Positions 1-10,318 are shown, numbered from the stretch's first letter. The stretch: DNA of 64,000 nucleotides from Nocardioides panzhihuensis (GCF_013408335.1 NZ_JACBZR010000003.1:19151-83150), one strand, 5' to 3'. Notes: generated by a model from the letters alone, not told the origin. Numbers and translations are program-made.

Positions 1-210
1 GGCCCACACGGGTACGGCGTGGGTGGCGGCGATCCAGAGAACGACCCCGGTCATGGCGTGAGCATCGGGGAGGATGACGTACTTCCCGATCGCATCGCGA
101 ACCTCGTTGAGCAGCAGCTCTCCCGCGTTGGGCGCGAAGTCGGCCGGGGTGAGCCTTTCCTCACCCGGGCTGACCGTGACGTTCTCGGCGGTGGTGGTGT
201 CGTCGGCCAT
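1..210 (-). CDS. DUF3631-type replication helicase-like protein (N-terminal part only)
   Basis: Residues 1-70 of the protein described at 989-2218. The rest lies left of the window. It belongs to a further 2,008-bp unit, which shows that the array continues beyond base 1. Confidence 0.9.
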   Translation of the reverse strand, partial: MADDTTTAENVTVSPGEERLTPADFAPNAGELLLNEVRDAIGKYVILPDAHAMTGVVLWIAATHAVPVWA

Positions 211-278
211 GGGTTGTTCCTCCGGGTTGGGTTCCGAGTTGGGCGTTGTCTGGTCGTCTCGTTGGTCGAAGGCGTGGG

Positions 279-696
279 TCATGCGGCGCTCCGGGTCGCG
301 GCGCGGCGGAAGCCGGACAGGATCGTGTTCTCGGCCTCGTAGGCGGTGTAGGCGCGAGCGGCGATGTGCCCAGCGGCAGCGACCAACAGCCGGTCGAGCG
401 CGGAGTGTTCGGTGATCAGGTCGCGTGCAACCAACTTTCCGACTGTGGCGGCCGCGACGAAGAGCGCGGCGTTTCGGCCGCCCTTGGTCGCGTCCAGCAG
501 ACCCGCGACGCCGTTTGCGTGGTCGCCGTTGATCGCGATGTCGAAGACGCGGTTTACGTACGCGTCCGGGTCGCGCAGTGGCTCGCCGGACCCGATCGGC
601 TGTAGTGGTCGGGCCTGTGTCCTAGAACCGTCCTGAGAGCGGTTCTGTGACTGATCCCGCGACGGCCAGGTGATCGCGGCGGCTGATCTTGCTCAT
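279..696 (-). pseudogene. Prim-Pol C-terminal remnant joined to Xis N-terminal remnant
   Basis: 279-650 is the last 122 or so codons of Prim-Pol without its catalytic domain (the D96/D98 and H147 equivalents are missing). 651-696 is the first 15 codons of xis. The frames do not match: from the xis ATG (696), which keeps its GGAGG ribosome binding site, translation gives 15 Xis residues plus 9 others and stops. The Xis HTH is lost. A 7-bp stem hairpin (624-630/640-646) lies 4 bases from the junction. Confidence 0.9.
624..646. repeat. Hairpin beside the type I junction
   Basis: AGAACCG and CGGTTCT form a 7-bp stem with a 9-base loop. It lies inside the Prim-Pol coding sequence (native copy at 18696-18718) and ends four bases before the 2,008-bp junction. 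It recurs in every type I unit. Confidence 0.75.
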
Positions 697-740
697 CAGT
701 GGGCCTCCTTGGCGCTCGTGTTGTGGGTTGAGGTGGGGTG

Positions 741-948
741 AGCCGTACCAGCCGTACCAGCCGTACCAACGGCGTGTTTCGGCTGGTCAGGTGCGGATTT
801 TGGGTGGTACGGCTTTGGTACGGCTGGTACGGCTTGGGATTTCTGGTACGGCTTTGGTACGGCTCGATTTCCCAAGCCGTACCACTCGGAATCGTGGCCT
901 GACCTCGGAAAACAGGGTCTTGGTACGGCTGGTACGGCTGGTACGGCT
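741..948. repeat. Iteron array, candidate replication origin (12 copies of a 9-mer)
   Basis: Twelve exact copies of the 9-mer GGTACGGCT lie in 208 bp. Three are reverse-oriented in tandem (741, 750, 759), five forward (806, 817, 826, 845, 856), one reverse (875) and three forward in tandem (922, 931, 940). The array fills most of the 292-bp gap between the DUF3631 gene and xis. Iterons beside a replication gene are classically initiator binding sites, so this is the best candidate for the element's origin or an autoregulatory site; that role is inferred. The clusters at both ends are inverted relative to each other, so large hairpins are possible. Confidence 0.85.
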
Positions 949-988
949 TGGGGCCCTCGACGTGTCGCCGGTCGGGTGGGGTGGGTGG

Positions 989-2218
989 TCATCGACGGGC
1001 CTCCGGGTCGCAGGTCGGGTGTGTGCGGGTGCCGTCGTCGATCGCGAGAGGTTGGCGGCAGATGAGGCAGGTTGGGGCGGGTGCGCAGTAGCGGGCCCAG
1101 GCGTCGGCGAACGCGGCACGCTGGTAGCCCTTGGCTTGTCCGGTGTCGAACCGGATCGTGTCGGATCGGATGTCGAAGTCGCGCAGCAGGAAACCGAGTT
1201 TCATCGCGGTCAGACCTTGCAGCGGGTTGGAGTAGGTCGCCCACGGTGCCTCGGGGTCGTCCTTGAGCCGGTCGAGCAGGACCGAGGTGGGCAGCGCTTC
1301 GGCGTCACCGAACGCGGTACGGCAGTCGGTCAGCAGTCGGGTTTGCAGGGTGGTCTGTGCGTTGGCGTCGCGGGTCTCGGTGAGGGTGACGCAGGCTTCG
1401 CGGCCGATCTCGGGCCAGTCGCCTCCGGCAAGGTCGGCGATCGCGAGCAGAGGTTCCCAGGTGTCGGCGGCGCGGTCCTCGACCGGCATGTCCGGGGTGG
1501 CGGTGCCGAGGTGGTCATGATGCGCGACCACCCACTGGTTCAGCCGCTTTCGGAGGTTGTCCAGCGCTGGACCATCACGGCGAGTCCGGTACGGCGCGAC
1601 GGACTCACCAGGCGCGCGACGACGCATCCGGATAACGACGGCGCGGTCCTCGATGGTGTCCGGCATCGCACCGATCCCAGCGAGGGCGGCCATGGCGAAT
1701 GTCTGGATGCGCTCGACGCTCGAGTTAGCGGCGTTGTAGCGCAGCGCGGGCCGGTTGCGCTGGTGTCCGGCGTTGAGCAGGCCGCGTAGGTCTTCGTTCT
1801 CGCCTGCCTTGGGTCCGAAGATGGTGTCGGCCTCGTCGAGCAGGATCGTGGGCGGGTTCTTCGTCTTCATCCCGATGGAGCGGTAAACGGCGCTGGGTGA
1901 GGCGTTGACGGTGAGCAGCGGGTCATGGCAGGTCGCCTCGGCCAGGTCGAGCAGCCGCGACTTGCCGCATCGTTTCTCCGGGGCACGGATCACCAGGCGG
2001 GGCGCGTGGGCCCACACGGGTACGGCGTGGGTGGCGGCGATCCAGAGAACGACCCCGGTCATGGCGTGAGCATCGGGGAGGATGACGTACTTCCCGATCG
2101 CATCGCGAACCTCGTTGAGCAGCAGCTCTCCCGCGTTGGGCGCGAAGTCGGCCGGGGTGAGCCTTTCCTCACCCGGGCTGACCGTGACGTTCTCGGCGGT
2201 GGTGGTGTCGTCGGCCAT
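989..2218 (-). CDS. DUF3631-type AAA ATPase, replication helicase-like (unit 1)
   Basis: A 409-residue protein, probably the replicative helicase/initiator partner of the neighbouring Prim-Pol. It has a Walker A-like P-loop at 79-88 (APEKRCGKSR), Walker B at 125-131 (ILLDEAD), an arginine-rich sensor region near 191-202 (DRAVVIRMRRR), a C-terminal DUF3631-like region with a winged-helix-like end (about 310-375), and a zinc knuckle C384-x2-C387-x12-H400-x2-C403. The start at 2218 is chosen because GGAGG lies 8 bases upstream and because this start alone survives in all type II units. An ATG at 2290 would add 24 residues and overlaps the Prim-Pol stop as ATGA. Cytoplasmic. The origin-like iterons lie directly downstream. 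Confidence 0.85.
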   Translation of the reverse strand: MADDTTTAENVTVSPGEERLTPADFAPNAGELLLNEVRDAIGKYVILPDAHAMTGVVLWIAATHAVPVWAHAPRLVIRAPEKRCGKSRLLDLAEATCHDPLLTVNASPSAVYRSIGMKTKNPPTILLDEADTIFGPKAGENEDLRGLLNAGHQRNRPALRYNAANSSVERIQTFAMAALAGIGAMPDTIEDRAVVIRMRRRAPGESVAPYRTRRDGPALDNLRKRLNQWVVAHHDHLGTATPDMPVEDRAADTWEPLLAIADLAGGDWPEIGREACVTLTETRDANAQTTLQTRLLTDCRTAFGDAEALPTSVLLDRLKDDPEAPWATYSNPLQGLTAMKLGFLLRDFDIRSDTIRFDTGQAKGYQRAAFADAWARYCAPAPTCLICRQPLAIDDGTRTHPTCDPEARR

Positions 2219-2286
2219 GGGTTGTTCCTCCGGGTTGGGTTCCGAGTTGGGCGTTGTCTGGTCGTCTCGTTGGTCGAAGGCGTGGG

Positions 2287-2704
2287 TCATGCGGCGCTCC
2301 GGGTCGCGGCGCGGCGGAAGCCGGACAGGATCGTGTTCTCGGCCTCGTAGGCGGTGTAGGCGCGAGCGGCGATGTGCCCAGCGGCAGCGACCAACAGCCG
2401 GTCGAGCGCGGAGTGTTCGGTGATCAGGTCGCGTGCAACCAACTTTCCGACTGTGGCGGCCGCGACGAAGAGCGCGGCGTTTCGGCCGCCCTTGGTCGCG
2501 TCCAGCAGACCCGCGACGCCGTTTGCGTGGTCGCCGTTGATCGCGATGTCGAAGACGCGGTTTACGTACGCGTCCGGGTCGCGCAGTGGCTCGCCGGACC
2601 CGATCGGCTGTAGTGGTCGGGCCTGTGTCCTAGAACCGTCCTGAGAGCGGTTCTGTGACTGATCCCGCGACGGCCAGGTGATCGCGGCGGCTGATCTTGC
2701 TCAT
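2287..2704 (-). pseudogene. Prim-Pol/Xis remnant, type I junction 2
   Basis: Same structure as 279-696. The junction base at 2658 is A. Confidence 0.9.
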
Positions 2705-2748
2705 CAGTGGGCCTCCTTGGCGCTCGTGTTGTGGGTTGAGGTGGGGTG

Positions 2749-2956
2749 AGCCGTACCAGCCGTACCAGCCGTACCAACGGCGTGTTTCGGCTGGTCAGGT
2801 GCGGATTTTGGGTGGTACGGCTTTGGTACGGCTGGTACGGCTTGGGATTTCTGGTACGGCTTTGGTACGGCTCGATTTCCCAAGCCGTACCACTCGGAAT
2901 CGTGGCCTGACCTCGGAAAACAGGGTCTTGGTACGGCTGGTACGGCTGGTACGGCT
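2749..2956. repeat. Iteron array 2
   Basis: Same 12-iteron arrangement as 741-948, one 2,008-bp period on. Confidence 0.85.
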
Positions 2957-2996
2957 TGGGGCCCTCGACGTGTCGCCGGTCGGGTGGGGTGGGTGG

Positions 2997-4226
2997 TCAT
3001 CGACGGGCCTCCGGGTCGCAGGTCGGGTGTGTGCGGGTGCCGTCGTCGATCGCGAGAGGTTGGCGGCAGATGAGGCAGGTTGGGGCGGGTGCGCAGTAGC
3101 GGGCCCAGGCGTCGGCGAACGCGGCACGCTGGTAGCCCTTGGCTTGTCCGGTGTCGAACCGGATCGTGTCGGATCGGATGTCGAAGTCGCGCAGCAGGAA
3201 ACCGAGTTTCATCGCGGTCAGACCTTGCAGCGGGTTGGAGTAGGTCGCCCACGGTGCCTCGGGGTCGTCCTTGAGCCGGTCGAGCAGGACCGAGGTGGGC
3301 AGCGCTTCGGCGTCACCGAACGCGGTACGGCAGTCGGTCAGCAGTCGGGTTTGCAGGGTGGTCTGTGCGTTGGCGTCGCGGGTCTCGGTGAGGGTGACGC
3401 AGGCTTCGCGGCCGATCTCGGGCCAGTCGCCTCCGGCAAGGTCGGCGATCGCGAGCAGAGGTTCCCAGGTGTCGGCGGCGCGGTCCTCGACCGGCATGTC
3501 CGGGGTGGCGGTGCCGAGGTGGTCATGATGCGCGACCACCCACTGGTTCAGCCGCTTTCGGAGGTTGTCCAGCGCTGGACCATCACGGCGAGTCCGGTAC
3601 GGCGCGACGGACTCACCAGGCGCGCGACGACGCATCCGGATAACGACGGCGCGGTCCTCGATGGTGTCCGGCATCGCACCGATCCCAGCGAGGGCGGCCA
3701 TGGCGAATGTCTGGATGCGCTCGACGCTCGAGTTAGCGGCGTTGTAGCGCAGCGCGGGCCGGTTGCGCTGGTGTCCGGCGTTGAGCAGGCCGCGTAGGTC
3801 TTCGTTCTCGCCTGCCTTGGGTCCGAAGATGGTGTCGGCCTCGTCGAGCAGGATCGTGGGCGGGTTCTTCGTCTTCATCCCGATGGAGCGGTAAACGGCG
3901 CTGGGTGAGGCGTTGACGGTGAGCAGCGGGTCATGGCAGGTCGCCTCGGCCAGGTCGAGCAGCCGCGACTTGCCGCATCGTTTCTCCGGGGCACGGATCA
4001 CCAGGCGGGGCGCGTGGGCCCACACGGGTACGGCGTGGGTGGCGGCGATCCAGAGAACGACCCCGGTCATGGCGTGAGCATCGGGGAGGATGACGTACTT
4101 CCCGATCGCATCGCGAACCTCGTTGAGCAGCAGCTCTCCCGCGTTGGGCGCGAAGTCGGCCGGGGTGAGCCTTTCCTCACCCGGGCTGACCGTGACGTTC
4201 TCGGCGGTGGTGGTGTCGTCGGCCAT
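2997..4226 (-). CDS. DUF3631-type ATPase (unit 2)
   Basis: Intact, with a product identical to 989-2218 and the same ribosome binding site. Confidence 0.85.
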   Translation of the reverse strand: MADDTTTAENVTVSPGEERLTPADFAPNAGELLLNEVRDAIGKYVILPDAHAMTGVVLWIAATHAVPVWAHAPRLVIRAPEKRCGKSRLLDLAEATCHDPLLTVNASPSAVYRSIGMKTKNPPTILLDEADTIFGPKAGENEDLRGLLNAGHQRNRPALRYNAANSSVERIQTFAMAALAGIGAMPDTIEDRAVVIRMRRRAPGESVAPYRTRRDGPALDNLRKRLNQWVVAHHDHLGTATPDMPVEDRAADTWEPLLAIADLAGGDWPEIGREACVTLTETRDANAQTTLQTRLLTDCRTAFGDAEALPTSVLLDRLKDDPEAPWATYSNPLQGLTAMKLGFLLRDFDIRSDTIRFDTGQAKGYQRAAFADAWARYCAPAPTCLICRQPLAIDDGTRTHPTCDPEARR

Positions 4227-4294
4227 GGGTTGTTCCTCCGGGTTGGGTTCCGAGTTGGGCGTTGTCTGGTCGTCTCGTTGGTCGAAGGCGTGGG

Positions 4295-4712
4295 TCATGC
4301 GGCGCTCCGGGTCGCGGCGCGGCGGAAGCCGGACAGGATCGTGTTCTCGGCCTCGTAGGCGGTGTAGGCGCGAGCGGCGATGTGCCCAGCGGCAGCGACC
4401 AACAGCCGGTCGAGCGCGGAGTGTTCGGTGATCAGGTCGCGTGCAACCAACTTTCCGACTGTGGCGGCCGCGACGAAGAGCGCGGCGTTTCGGCCGCCCT
4501 TGGTCGCGTCCAGCAGACCCGCGACGCCGTTTGCGTGGTCGCCGTTGATCGCGATGTCGAAGACGCGGTTTACGTACGCGTCCGGGTCGCGCAGTGGCTC
4601 GCCGGACCCGATCGGCTGTAGTGGTCGGGCCTGTGTCCTAGAACCGTCCTGAGAGCGGTTCTGTGACTGATCCCGCGACGGCCAGGTGATCGCGGCGGCT
4701 GATCTTGCTCAT
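4295..4712 (-). pseudogene. Prim-Pol/Xis remnant, type I junction 3
   Basis: Same structure as 279-696. The junction base at 4666 is A. Confidence 0.9.
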
Positions 4713-4756
4713 CAGTGGGCCTCCTTGGCGCTCGTGTTGTGGGTTGAGGTGGGGTG

Positions 4757-4964
4757 AGCCGTACCAGCCGTACCAGCCGTACCAACGGCGTGTTTCGGCT
4801 GGTCAGGTGCGGATTTTGGGTGGTACGGCTTTGGTACGGCTGGTACGGCTTGGGATTTCTGGTACGGCTTTGGTACGGCTCGATTTCCCAAGCCGTACCA
4901 CTCGGAATCGTGGCCTGACCTCGGAAAACAGGGTCTTGGTACGGCTGGTACGGCTGGTACGGCT
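4757..4964. repeat. Iteron array 3
   Basis: Twelve 9-mers arranged as in 741-948. Confidence 0.85.
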
Positions 4965-5004
4965 TGGGGCCCTCGACGTGTCGCCGGTCGGGTGGGGTGG
5001 GTGG

Positions 5005-6234
5005 TCATCGACGGGCCTCCGGGTCGCAGGTCGGGTGTGTGCGGGTGCCGTCGTCGATCGCGAGAGGTTGGCGGCAGATGAGGCAGGTTGGGGCGGGTGC
5101 GCAGTAGCGGGCCCAGGCGTCGGCGAACGCGGCACGCTGGTAGCCCTTGGCTTGTCCGGTGTCGAACCGGATCGTGTCGGATCGGATGTCGAAGTCGCGC
5201 AGCAGGAAACCGAGTTTCATCGCGGTCAGACCTTGCAGCGGGTTGGAGTAGGTCGCCCACGGTGCCTCGGGGTCGTCCTTGAGCCGGTCGAGCAGGACCG
5301 AGGTGGGCAGCGCTTCGGCGTCACCGAACGCGGTACGGCAGTCGGTCAGCAGTCGGGTTTGCAGGGTGGTCTGTGCGTTGGCGTCGCGGGTCTCGGTGAG
5401 GGTGACGCAGGCTTCGCGGCCGATCTCGGGCCAGTCGCCTCCGGCAAGGTCGGCGATCGCGAGCAGAGGTTCCCAGGTGTCGGCGGCGCGGTCCTCGACC
5501 GGCATGTCCGGGGTGGCGGTGCCGAGGTGGTCATGATGCGCGACCACCCACTGGTTCAGCCGCTTTCGGAGGTTGTCCAGCGCTGGACCATCACGGCGAG
5601 TCCGGTACGGCGCGACGGACTCACCAGGCGCGCGACGACGCATCCGGATAACGACGGCGCGGTCCTCGATGGTGTCCGGCATCGCACCGATCCCAGCGAG
5701 GGCGGCCATGGCGAATGTCTGGATGCGCTCGACGCTCGAGTTAGCGGCGTTGTAGCGCAGCGCGGGCCGGTTGCGCTGGTGTCCGGCGTTGAGCAGGCCG
5801 CGTAGGTCTTCGTTCTCGCCTGCCTTGGGTCCGAAGATGGTGTCGGCCTCGTCGAGCAGGATCGTGGGCGGGTTCTTCGTCTTCATCCCGATGGAGCGGT
5901 AAACGGCGCTGGGTGAGGCGTTGACGGTGAGCAGCGGGTCATGGCAGGTCGCCTCGGCCAGGTCGAGCAGCCGCGACTTGCCGCATCGTTTCTCCGGGGC
6001 ACGGATCACCAGGCGGGGCGCGTGGGCCCACACGGGTACGGCGTGGGTGGCGGCGATCCAGAGAACGACCCCGGTCATGGCGTGAGCATCGGGGAGGATG
6101 ACGTACTTCCCGATCGCATCGCGAACCTCGTTGAGCAGCAGCTCTCCCGCGTTGGGCGCGAAGTCGGCCGGGGTGAGCCTTTCCTCACCCGGGCTGACCG
6201 TGACGTTCTCGGCGGTGGTGGTGTCGTCGGCCAT
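5005..6234 (-). CDS. DUF3631-type ATPase (unit 3)
   Basis: Intact, with a product identical to 989-2218. Confidence 0.85.
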   Translation of the reverse strand: MADDTTTAENVTVSPGEERLTPADFAPNAGELLLNEVRDAIGKYVILPDAHAMTGVVLWIAATHAVPVWAHAPRLVIRAPEKRCGKSRLLDLAEATCHDPLLTVNASPSAVYRSIGMKTKNPPTILLDEADTIFGPKAGENEDLRGLLNAGHQRNRPALRYNAANSSVERIQTFAMAALAGIGAMPDTIEDRAVVIRMRRRAPGESVAPYRTRRDGPALDNLRKRLNQWVVAHHDHLGTATPDMPVEDRAADTWEPLLAIADLAGGDWPEIGREACVTLTETRDANAQTTLQTRLLTDCRTAFGDAEALPTSVLLDRLKDDPEAPWATYSNPLQGLTAMKLGFLLRDFDIRSDTIRFDTGQAKGYQRAAFADAWARYCAPAPTCLICRQPLAIDDGTRTHPTCDPEARR

Positions 6235-6302
6235 GGGTTGTTCCTCCGGGTTGGGTTCCGAGTTGGGCGTTGTCTGGTCGTCTCGTTGGTCGAAGGCGTG
6301 GG

Positions 6303-6720
6303 TCATGCGGCGCTCCGGGTCGCGGCGCGGCGGAAGCCGGACAGGATCGTGTTCTCGGCCTCGTAGGCGGTGTAGGCGCGAGCGGCGATGTGCCCAGCGG
6401 CAGCGACCAACAGCCGGTCGAGCGCGGAGTGTTCGGTGATCAGGTCGCGTGCAACCAACTTTCCGACTGTGGCGGCCGCGACGAAGAGCGCGGCGTTTCG
6501 GCCGCCCTTGGTCGCGTCCAGCAGACCCGCGACGCCGTTTGCGTGGTCGCCGTTGATCGCGATGTCGAAGACGCGGTTTACGTACGCGTCCGGGTCGCGC
6601 AGTGGCTCGCCGGACCCGATCGGCTGTAGTGGTCGGGCCTGTGTCCTAGAACCGTCCTGAGAGCGGTTCTGTGGCTGATCCCGCGACGGCCAGGTGATCG
6701 CGGCGGCTGATCTTGCTCAT
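6303..6720 (-). pseudogene. Prim-Pol/Xis remnant, type I junction 4 (G variant)
   Basis: As 279-696, but junction base 6674 is G. The truncated Xis peptide then reads Ala instead of Val at residue 16. Confidence 0.9.
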
Positions 6721-6764
6721 CAGTGGGCCTCCTTGGCGCTCGTGTTGTGGGTTGAGGTGGGGTG

Positions 6765-6972
6765 AGCCGTACCAGCCGTACCAGCCGTACCAACGGCGTG
6801 TTTCGGCTGGTCAGGTGCGGATTTTGGGTGGTACGGCTTTGGTACGGCTGGTACGGCTTGGGATTTCTGGTACGGCTTTGGTACGGCTCGATTTCCCAAG
6901 CCGTACCACTCGGAATCGTGGCCTGACCTCGGAAAACAGGGTCTTGGTACGGCTGGTACGGCTGGTACGGCT
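6765..6972. repeat. Iteron array 4
   Basis: Twelve 9-mers arranged as in 741-948. Confidence 0.85.
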
Positions 6973-7012
6973 TGGGGCCCTCGACGTGTCGCCGGTCGGG
7001 TGGGGTGGGTGG

Positions 7013-8242
7013 TCATCGACGGGCCTCCGGGTCGCAGGTCGGGTGTGTGCGGGTGCCGTCGTCGATCGCGAGAGGTTGGCGGCAGATGAGGCAGGTTGGG
7101 GCGGGTGCGCAGTAGCGGGCCCAGGCGTCGGCGAACGCGGCACGCTGGTAGCCCTTGGCTTGTCCGGTGTCGAACCGGATCGTGTCGGATCGGATGTCGA
7201 AGTCGCGCAGCAGGAAACCGAGTTTCATCGCGGTCAGACCTTGCAGCGGGTTGGAGTAGGTCGCCCACGGTGCCTCGGGGTCGTCCTTGAGCCGGTCGAG
7301 CAGGACCGAGGTGGGCAGCGCTTCGGCGTCACCGAACGCGGTACGGCAGTCGGTCAGCAGTCGGGTTTGCAGGGTGGTCTGTGCGTTGGCGTCGCGGGTC
7401 TCGGTGAGGGTGACGCAGGCTTCGCGGCCGATCTCGGGCCAGTCGCCTCCGGCAAGGTCGGCGATCGCGAGCAGAGGTTCCCAGGTGTCGGCGGCGCGGT
7501 CCTCGACCGGCATGTCCGGGGTGGCGGTGCCGAGGTGGTCATGATGCGCGACCACCCACTGGTTCAGCCGCTTTCGGAGGTTGTCCAGCGCTGGACCATC
7601 ACGGCGAGTCCGGTACGGCGCGACGGACTCACCAGGCGCGCGACGACGCATCCGGATAACGACGGCGCGGTCCTCGATGGTGTCCGGCATCGCACCGATC
7701 CCAGCGAGGGCGGCCATGGCGAATGTCTGGATGCGCTCGACGCTCGAGTTAGCGGCGTTGTAGCGCAGCGCGGGCCGGTTGCGCTGGTGTCCGGCGTTGA
7801 GCAGGCCGCGTAGGTCTTCGTTCTCGCCTGCCTTGGGTCCGAAGATGGTGTCGGCCTCGTCGAGCAGGATCGTGGGCGGGTTCTTCGTCTTCATCCCGAT
7901 GGAGCGGTAAACGGCGCTGGGTGAGGCGTTGACGGTGAGCAGCGGGTCATGGCAGGTCGCCTCGGCCAGGTCGAGCAGCCGCGACTTGCCGCATCGTTTC
8001 TCCGGGGCACGGATCACCAGGCGGGGCGCGTGGGCCCACACGGGTACGGCGTGGGTGGCGGCGATCCAGAGAACGACCCCGGTCATGGCGTGAGCATCGG
8101 GGAGGATGACGTACTTCCCGATCGCATCGCGAACCTCGTTGAGCAGCAGCTCTCCCGCGTTGGGCGCGAAGTCGGCCGGGGTGAGCCTTTCCTCACCCGG
8201 GCTGACCGTGACGTTCTCGGCGGTGGTGGTGTCGTCGGCCAT
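7013..8242 (-). CDS. DUF3631-type ATPase (unit 4)
   Basis: Intact, with a product identical to 989-2218. Confidence 0.85.
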   Translation of the reverse strand: MADDTTTAENVTVSPGEERLTPADFAPNAGELLLNEVRDAIGKYVILPDAHAMTGVVLWIAATHAVPVWAHAPRLVIRAPEKRCGKSRLLDLAEATCHDPLLTVNASPSAVYRSIGMKTKNPPTILLDEADTIFGPKAGENEDLRGLLNAGHQRNRPALRYNAANSSVERIQTFAMAALAGIGAMPDTIEDRAVVIRMRRRAPGESVAPYRTRRDGPALDNLRKRLNQWVVAHHDHLGTATPDMPVEDRAADTWEPLLAIADLAGGDWPEIGREACVTLTETRDANAQTTLQTRLLTDCRTAFGDAEALPTSVLLDRLKDDPEAPWATYSNPLQGLTAMKLGFLLRDFDIRSDTIRFDTGQAKGYQRAAFADAWARYCAPAPTCLICRQPLAIDDGTRTHPTCDPEARR

Positions 8243-8310
8243 GGGTTGTTCCTCCGGGTTGGGTTCCGAGTTGGGCGTTGTCTGGTCGTCTCGTTGGTCG
8301 AAGGCGTGGG

Positions 8311-8728
8311 TCATGCGGCGCTCCGGGTCGCGGCGCGGCGGAAGCCGGACAGGATCGTGTTCTCGGCCTCGTAGGCGGTGTAGGCGCGAGCGGCGATGTG
8401 CCCAGCGGCAGCGACCAACAGCCGGTCGAGCGCGGAGTGTTCGGTGATCAGGTCGCGTGCAACCAACTTTCCGACTGTGGCGGCCGCGACGAAGAGCGCG
8501 GCGTTTCGGCCGCCCTTGGTCGCGTCCAGCAGACCCGCGACGCCGTTTGCGTGGTCGCCGTTGATCGCGATGTCGAAGACGCGGTTTACGTACGCGTCCG
8601 GGTCGCGCAGTGGCTCGCCGGACCCGATCGGCTGTAGTGGTCGGGCCTGTGTCCTAGAACCGTCCTGAGAGCGGTTCTGTGACTGATCCCGCGACGGCCA
8701 GGTGATCGCGGCGGCTGATCTTGCTCAT
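8311..8728 (-). pseudogene. Prim-Pol/Xis remnant, type I junction 5
   Basis: Same structure as 279-696. The junction base at 8682 is A. Confidence 0.9.
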
Positions 8729-8772
8729 CAGTGGGCCTCCTTGGCGCTCGTGTTGTGGGTTGAGGTGGGGTG

Positions 8773-8980
8773 AGCCGTACCAGCCGTACCAGCCGTACCA
8801 ACGGCGTGTTTCGGCTGGTCAGGTGCGGATTTTGGGTGGTACGGCTTTGGTACGGCTGGTACGGCTTGGGATTTCTGGTACGGCTTTGGTACGGCTCGAT
8901 TTCCCAAGCCGTACCACTCGGAATCGTGGCCTGACCTCGGAAAACAGGGTCTTGGTACGGCTGGTACGGCTGGTACGGCT
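8773..8980. repeat. Iteron array 5
   Basis: Twelve 9-mers arranged as in 741-948. Confidence 0.85.
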
Positions 8981-9020
8981 TGGGGCCCTCGACGTGTCGC
9001 CGGTCGGGTGGGGTGGGTGG

Positions 9021-10250
9021 TCATCGACGGGCCTCCGGGTCGCAGGTCGGGTGTGTGCGGGTGCCGTCGTCGATCGCGAGAGGTTGGCGGCAGATGAGGC
9101 AGGTTGGGGCGGGTGCGCAGTAGCGGGCCCAGGCGTCGGCGAACGCGGCACGCTGGTAGCCCTTGGCTTGTCCGGTGTCGAACCGGATCGTGTCGGATCG
9201 GATGTCGAAGTCGCGCAGCAGGAAACCGAGTTTCATCGCGGTCAGACCTTGCAGCGGGTTGGAGTAGGTCGCCCACGGTGCCTCGGGGTCGTCCTTGAGC
9301 CGGTCGAGCAGGACCGAGGTGGGCAGCGCTTCGGCGTCACCGAACGCGGTACGGCAGTCGGTCAGCAGTCGGGTTTGCAGGGTGGTCTGTGCGTTGGCGT
9401 CGCGGGTCTCGGTGAGGGTGACGCAGGCTTCGCGGCCGATCTCGGGCCAGTCGCCTCCGGCAAGGTCGGCGATCGCGAGCAGAGGTTCCCAGGTGTCGGC
9501 GGCGCGGTCCTCGACCGGCATGTCCGGGGTGGCGGTGCCGAGGTGGTCATGATGCGCGACCACCCACTGGTTCAGCCGCTTTCGGAGGTTGTCCAGCGCT
9601 GGACCATCACGGCGAGTCCGGTACGGCGCGACGGACTCACCAGGCGCGCGACGACGCATCCGGATAACGACGGCGCGGTCCTCGATGGTGTCCGGCATCG
9701 CACCGATCCCAGCGAGGGCGGCCATGGCGAATGTCTGGATGCGCTCGACGCTCGAGTTAGCGGCGTTGTAGCGCAGCGCGGGCCGGTTGCGCTGGTGTCC
9801 GGCGTTGAGCAGGCCGCGTAGGTCTTCGTTCTCGCCTGCCTTGGGTCCGAAGATGGTGTCGGCCTCGTCGAGCAGGATCGTGGGCGGGTTCTTCGTCTTC
9901 ATCCCGATGGAGCGGTAAACGGCGCTGGGTGAGGCGTTGACGGTGAGCAGCGGGTCATGGCAGGTCGCCTCGGCCAGGTCGAGCAGCCGCGACTTGCCGC
10001 ATCGTTTCTCCGGGGCACGGATCACCAGGCGGGGCGCGTGGGCCCACACGGGTACGGCGTGGGTGGCGGCGATCCAGAGAACGACCCCGGTCATGGCGTG
10101 AGCATCGGGGAGGATGACGTACTTCCCGATCGCATCGCGAACCTCGTTGAGCAGCAGCTCTCCCGCGTTGGGCGCGAAGTCGGCCGGGGTGAGCCTTTCC
10201 TCACCCGGGCTGACCGTGACGTTCTCGGCGGTGGTGGTGTCGTCGGCCAT
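9021..10250 (-). CDS. DUF3631-type ATPase (unit 5)
   Basis: Intact, with a product identical to 989-2218. Confidence 0.85.
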   Translation of the reverse strand: MADDTTTAENVTVSPGEERLTPADFAPNAGELLLNEVRDAIGKYVILPDAHAMTGVVLWIAATHAVPVWAHAPRLVIRAPEKRCGKSRLLDLAEATCHDPLLTVNASPSAVYRSIGMKTKNPPTILLDEADTIFGPKAGENEDLRGLLNAGHQRNRPALRYNAANSSVERIQTFAMAALAGIGAMPDTIEDRAVVIRMRRRAPGESVAPYRTRRDGPALDNLRKRLNQWVVAHHDHLGTATPDMPVEDRAADTWEPLLAIADLAGGDWPEIGREACVTLTETRDANAQTTLQTRLLTDCRTAFGDAEALPTSVLLDRLKDDPEAPWATYSNPLQGLTAMKLGFLLRDFDIRSDTIRFDTGQAKGYQRAAFADAWARYCAPAPTCLICRQPLAIDDGTRTHPTCDPEARR

Positions 10251-10318
10251 GGGTTGTTCCTCCGGGTTGGGTTCCGAGTTGGGCGTTGTCTGGTCGTCTC
10301 GTTGGTCGAAGGCGTGGG

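Noticed and set aside
651..696. The 24-residue truncated Xis peptides as real genes
   Set aside because: They keep a good ribosome binding site but only 15 Xis residues and no HTH. They are treated as junction remnants, though a leader-peptide effect cannot be excluded.
741..948. Short regularly repeated sequence that might suggest CRISPR
   Set aside because: The repeats are only 9 bp, in mixed orientation, often without spacers, and there are no cas genes.
689..1789. A 366-codon plus-strand open frame with VRLVRLVRL repeats, recurring in every unit
   Set aside because: It is the antisense of the iterons and the DUF3631 gene. The repeats come from the 9-mer iterons, and there is no ribosome binding site or family resemblance.
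2219..2290. Upstream ATG adding 24 residues to the DUF3631 protein
   Set aside because: The extension is low-complexity, is lost in three type II units, and the downstream ATG has a better ribosome binding site. It stays possible as a coupled start behind Prim-Pol.
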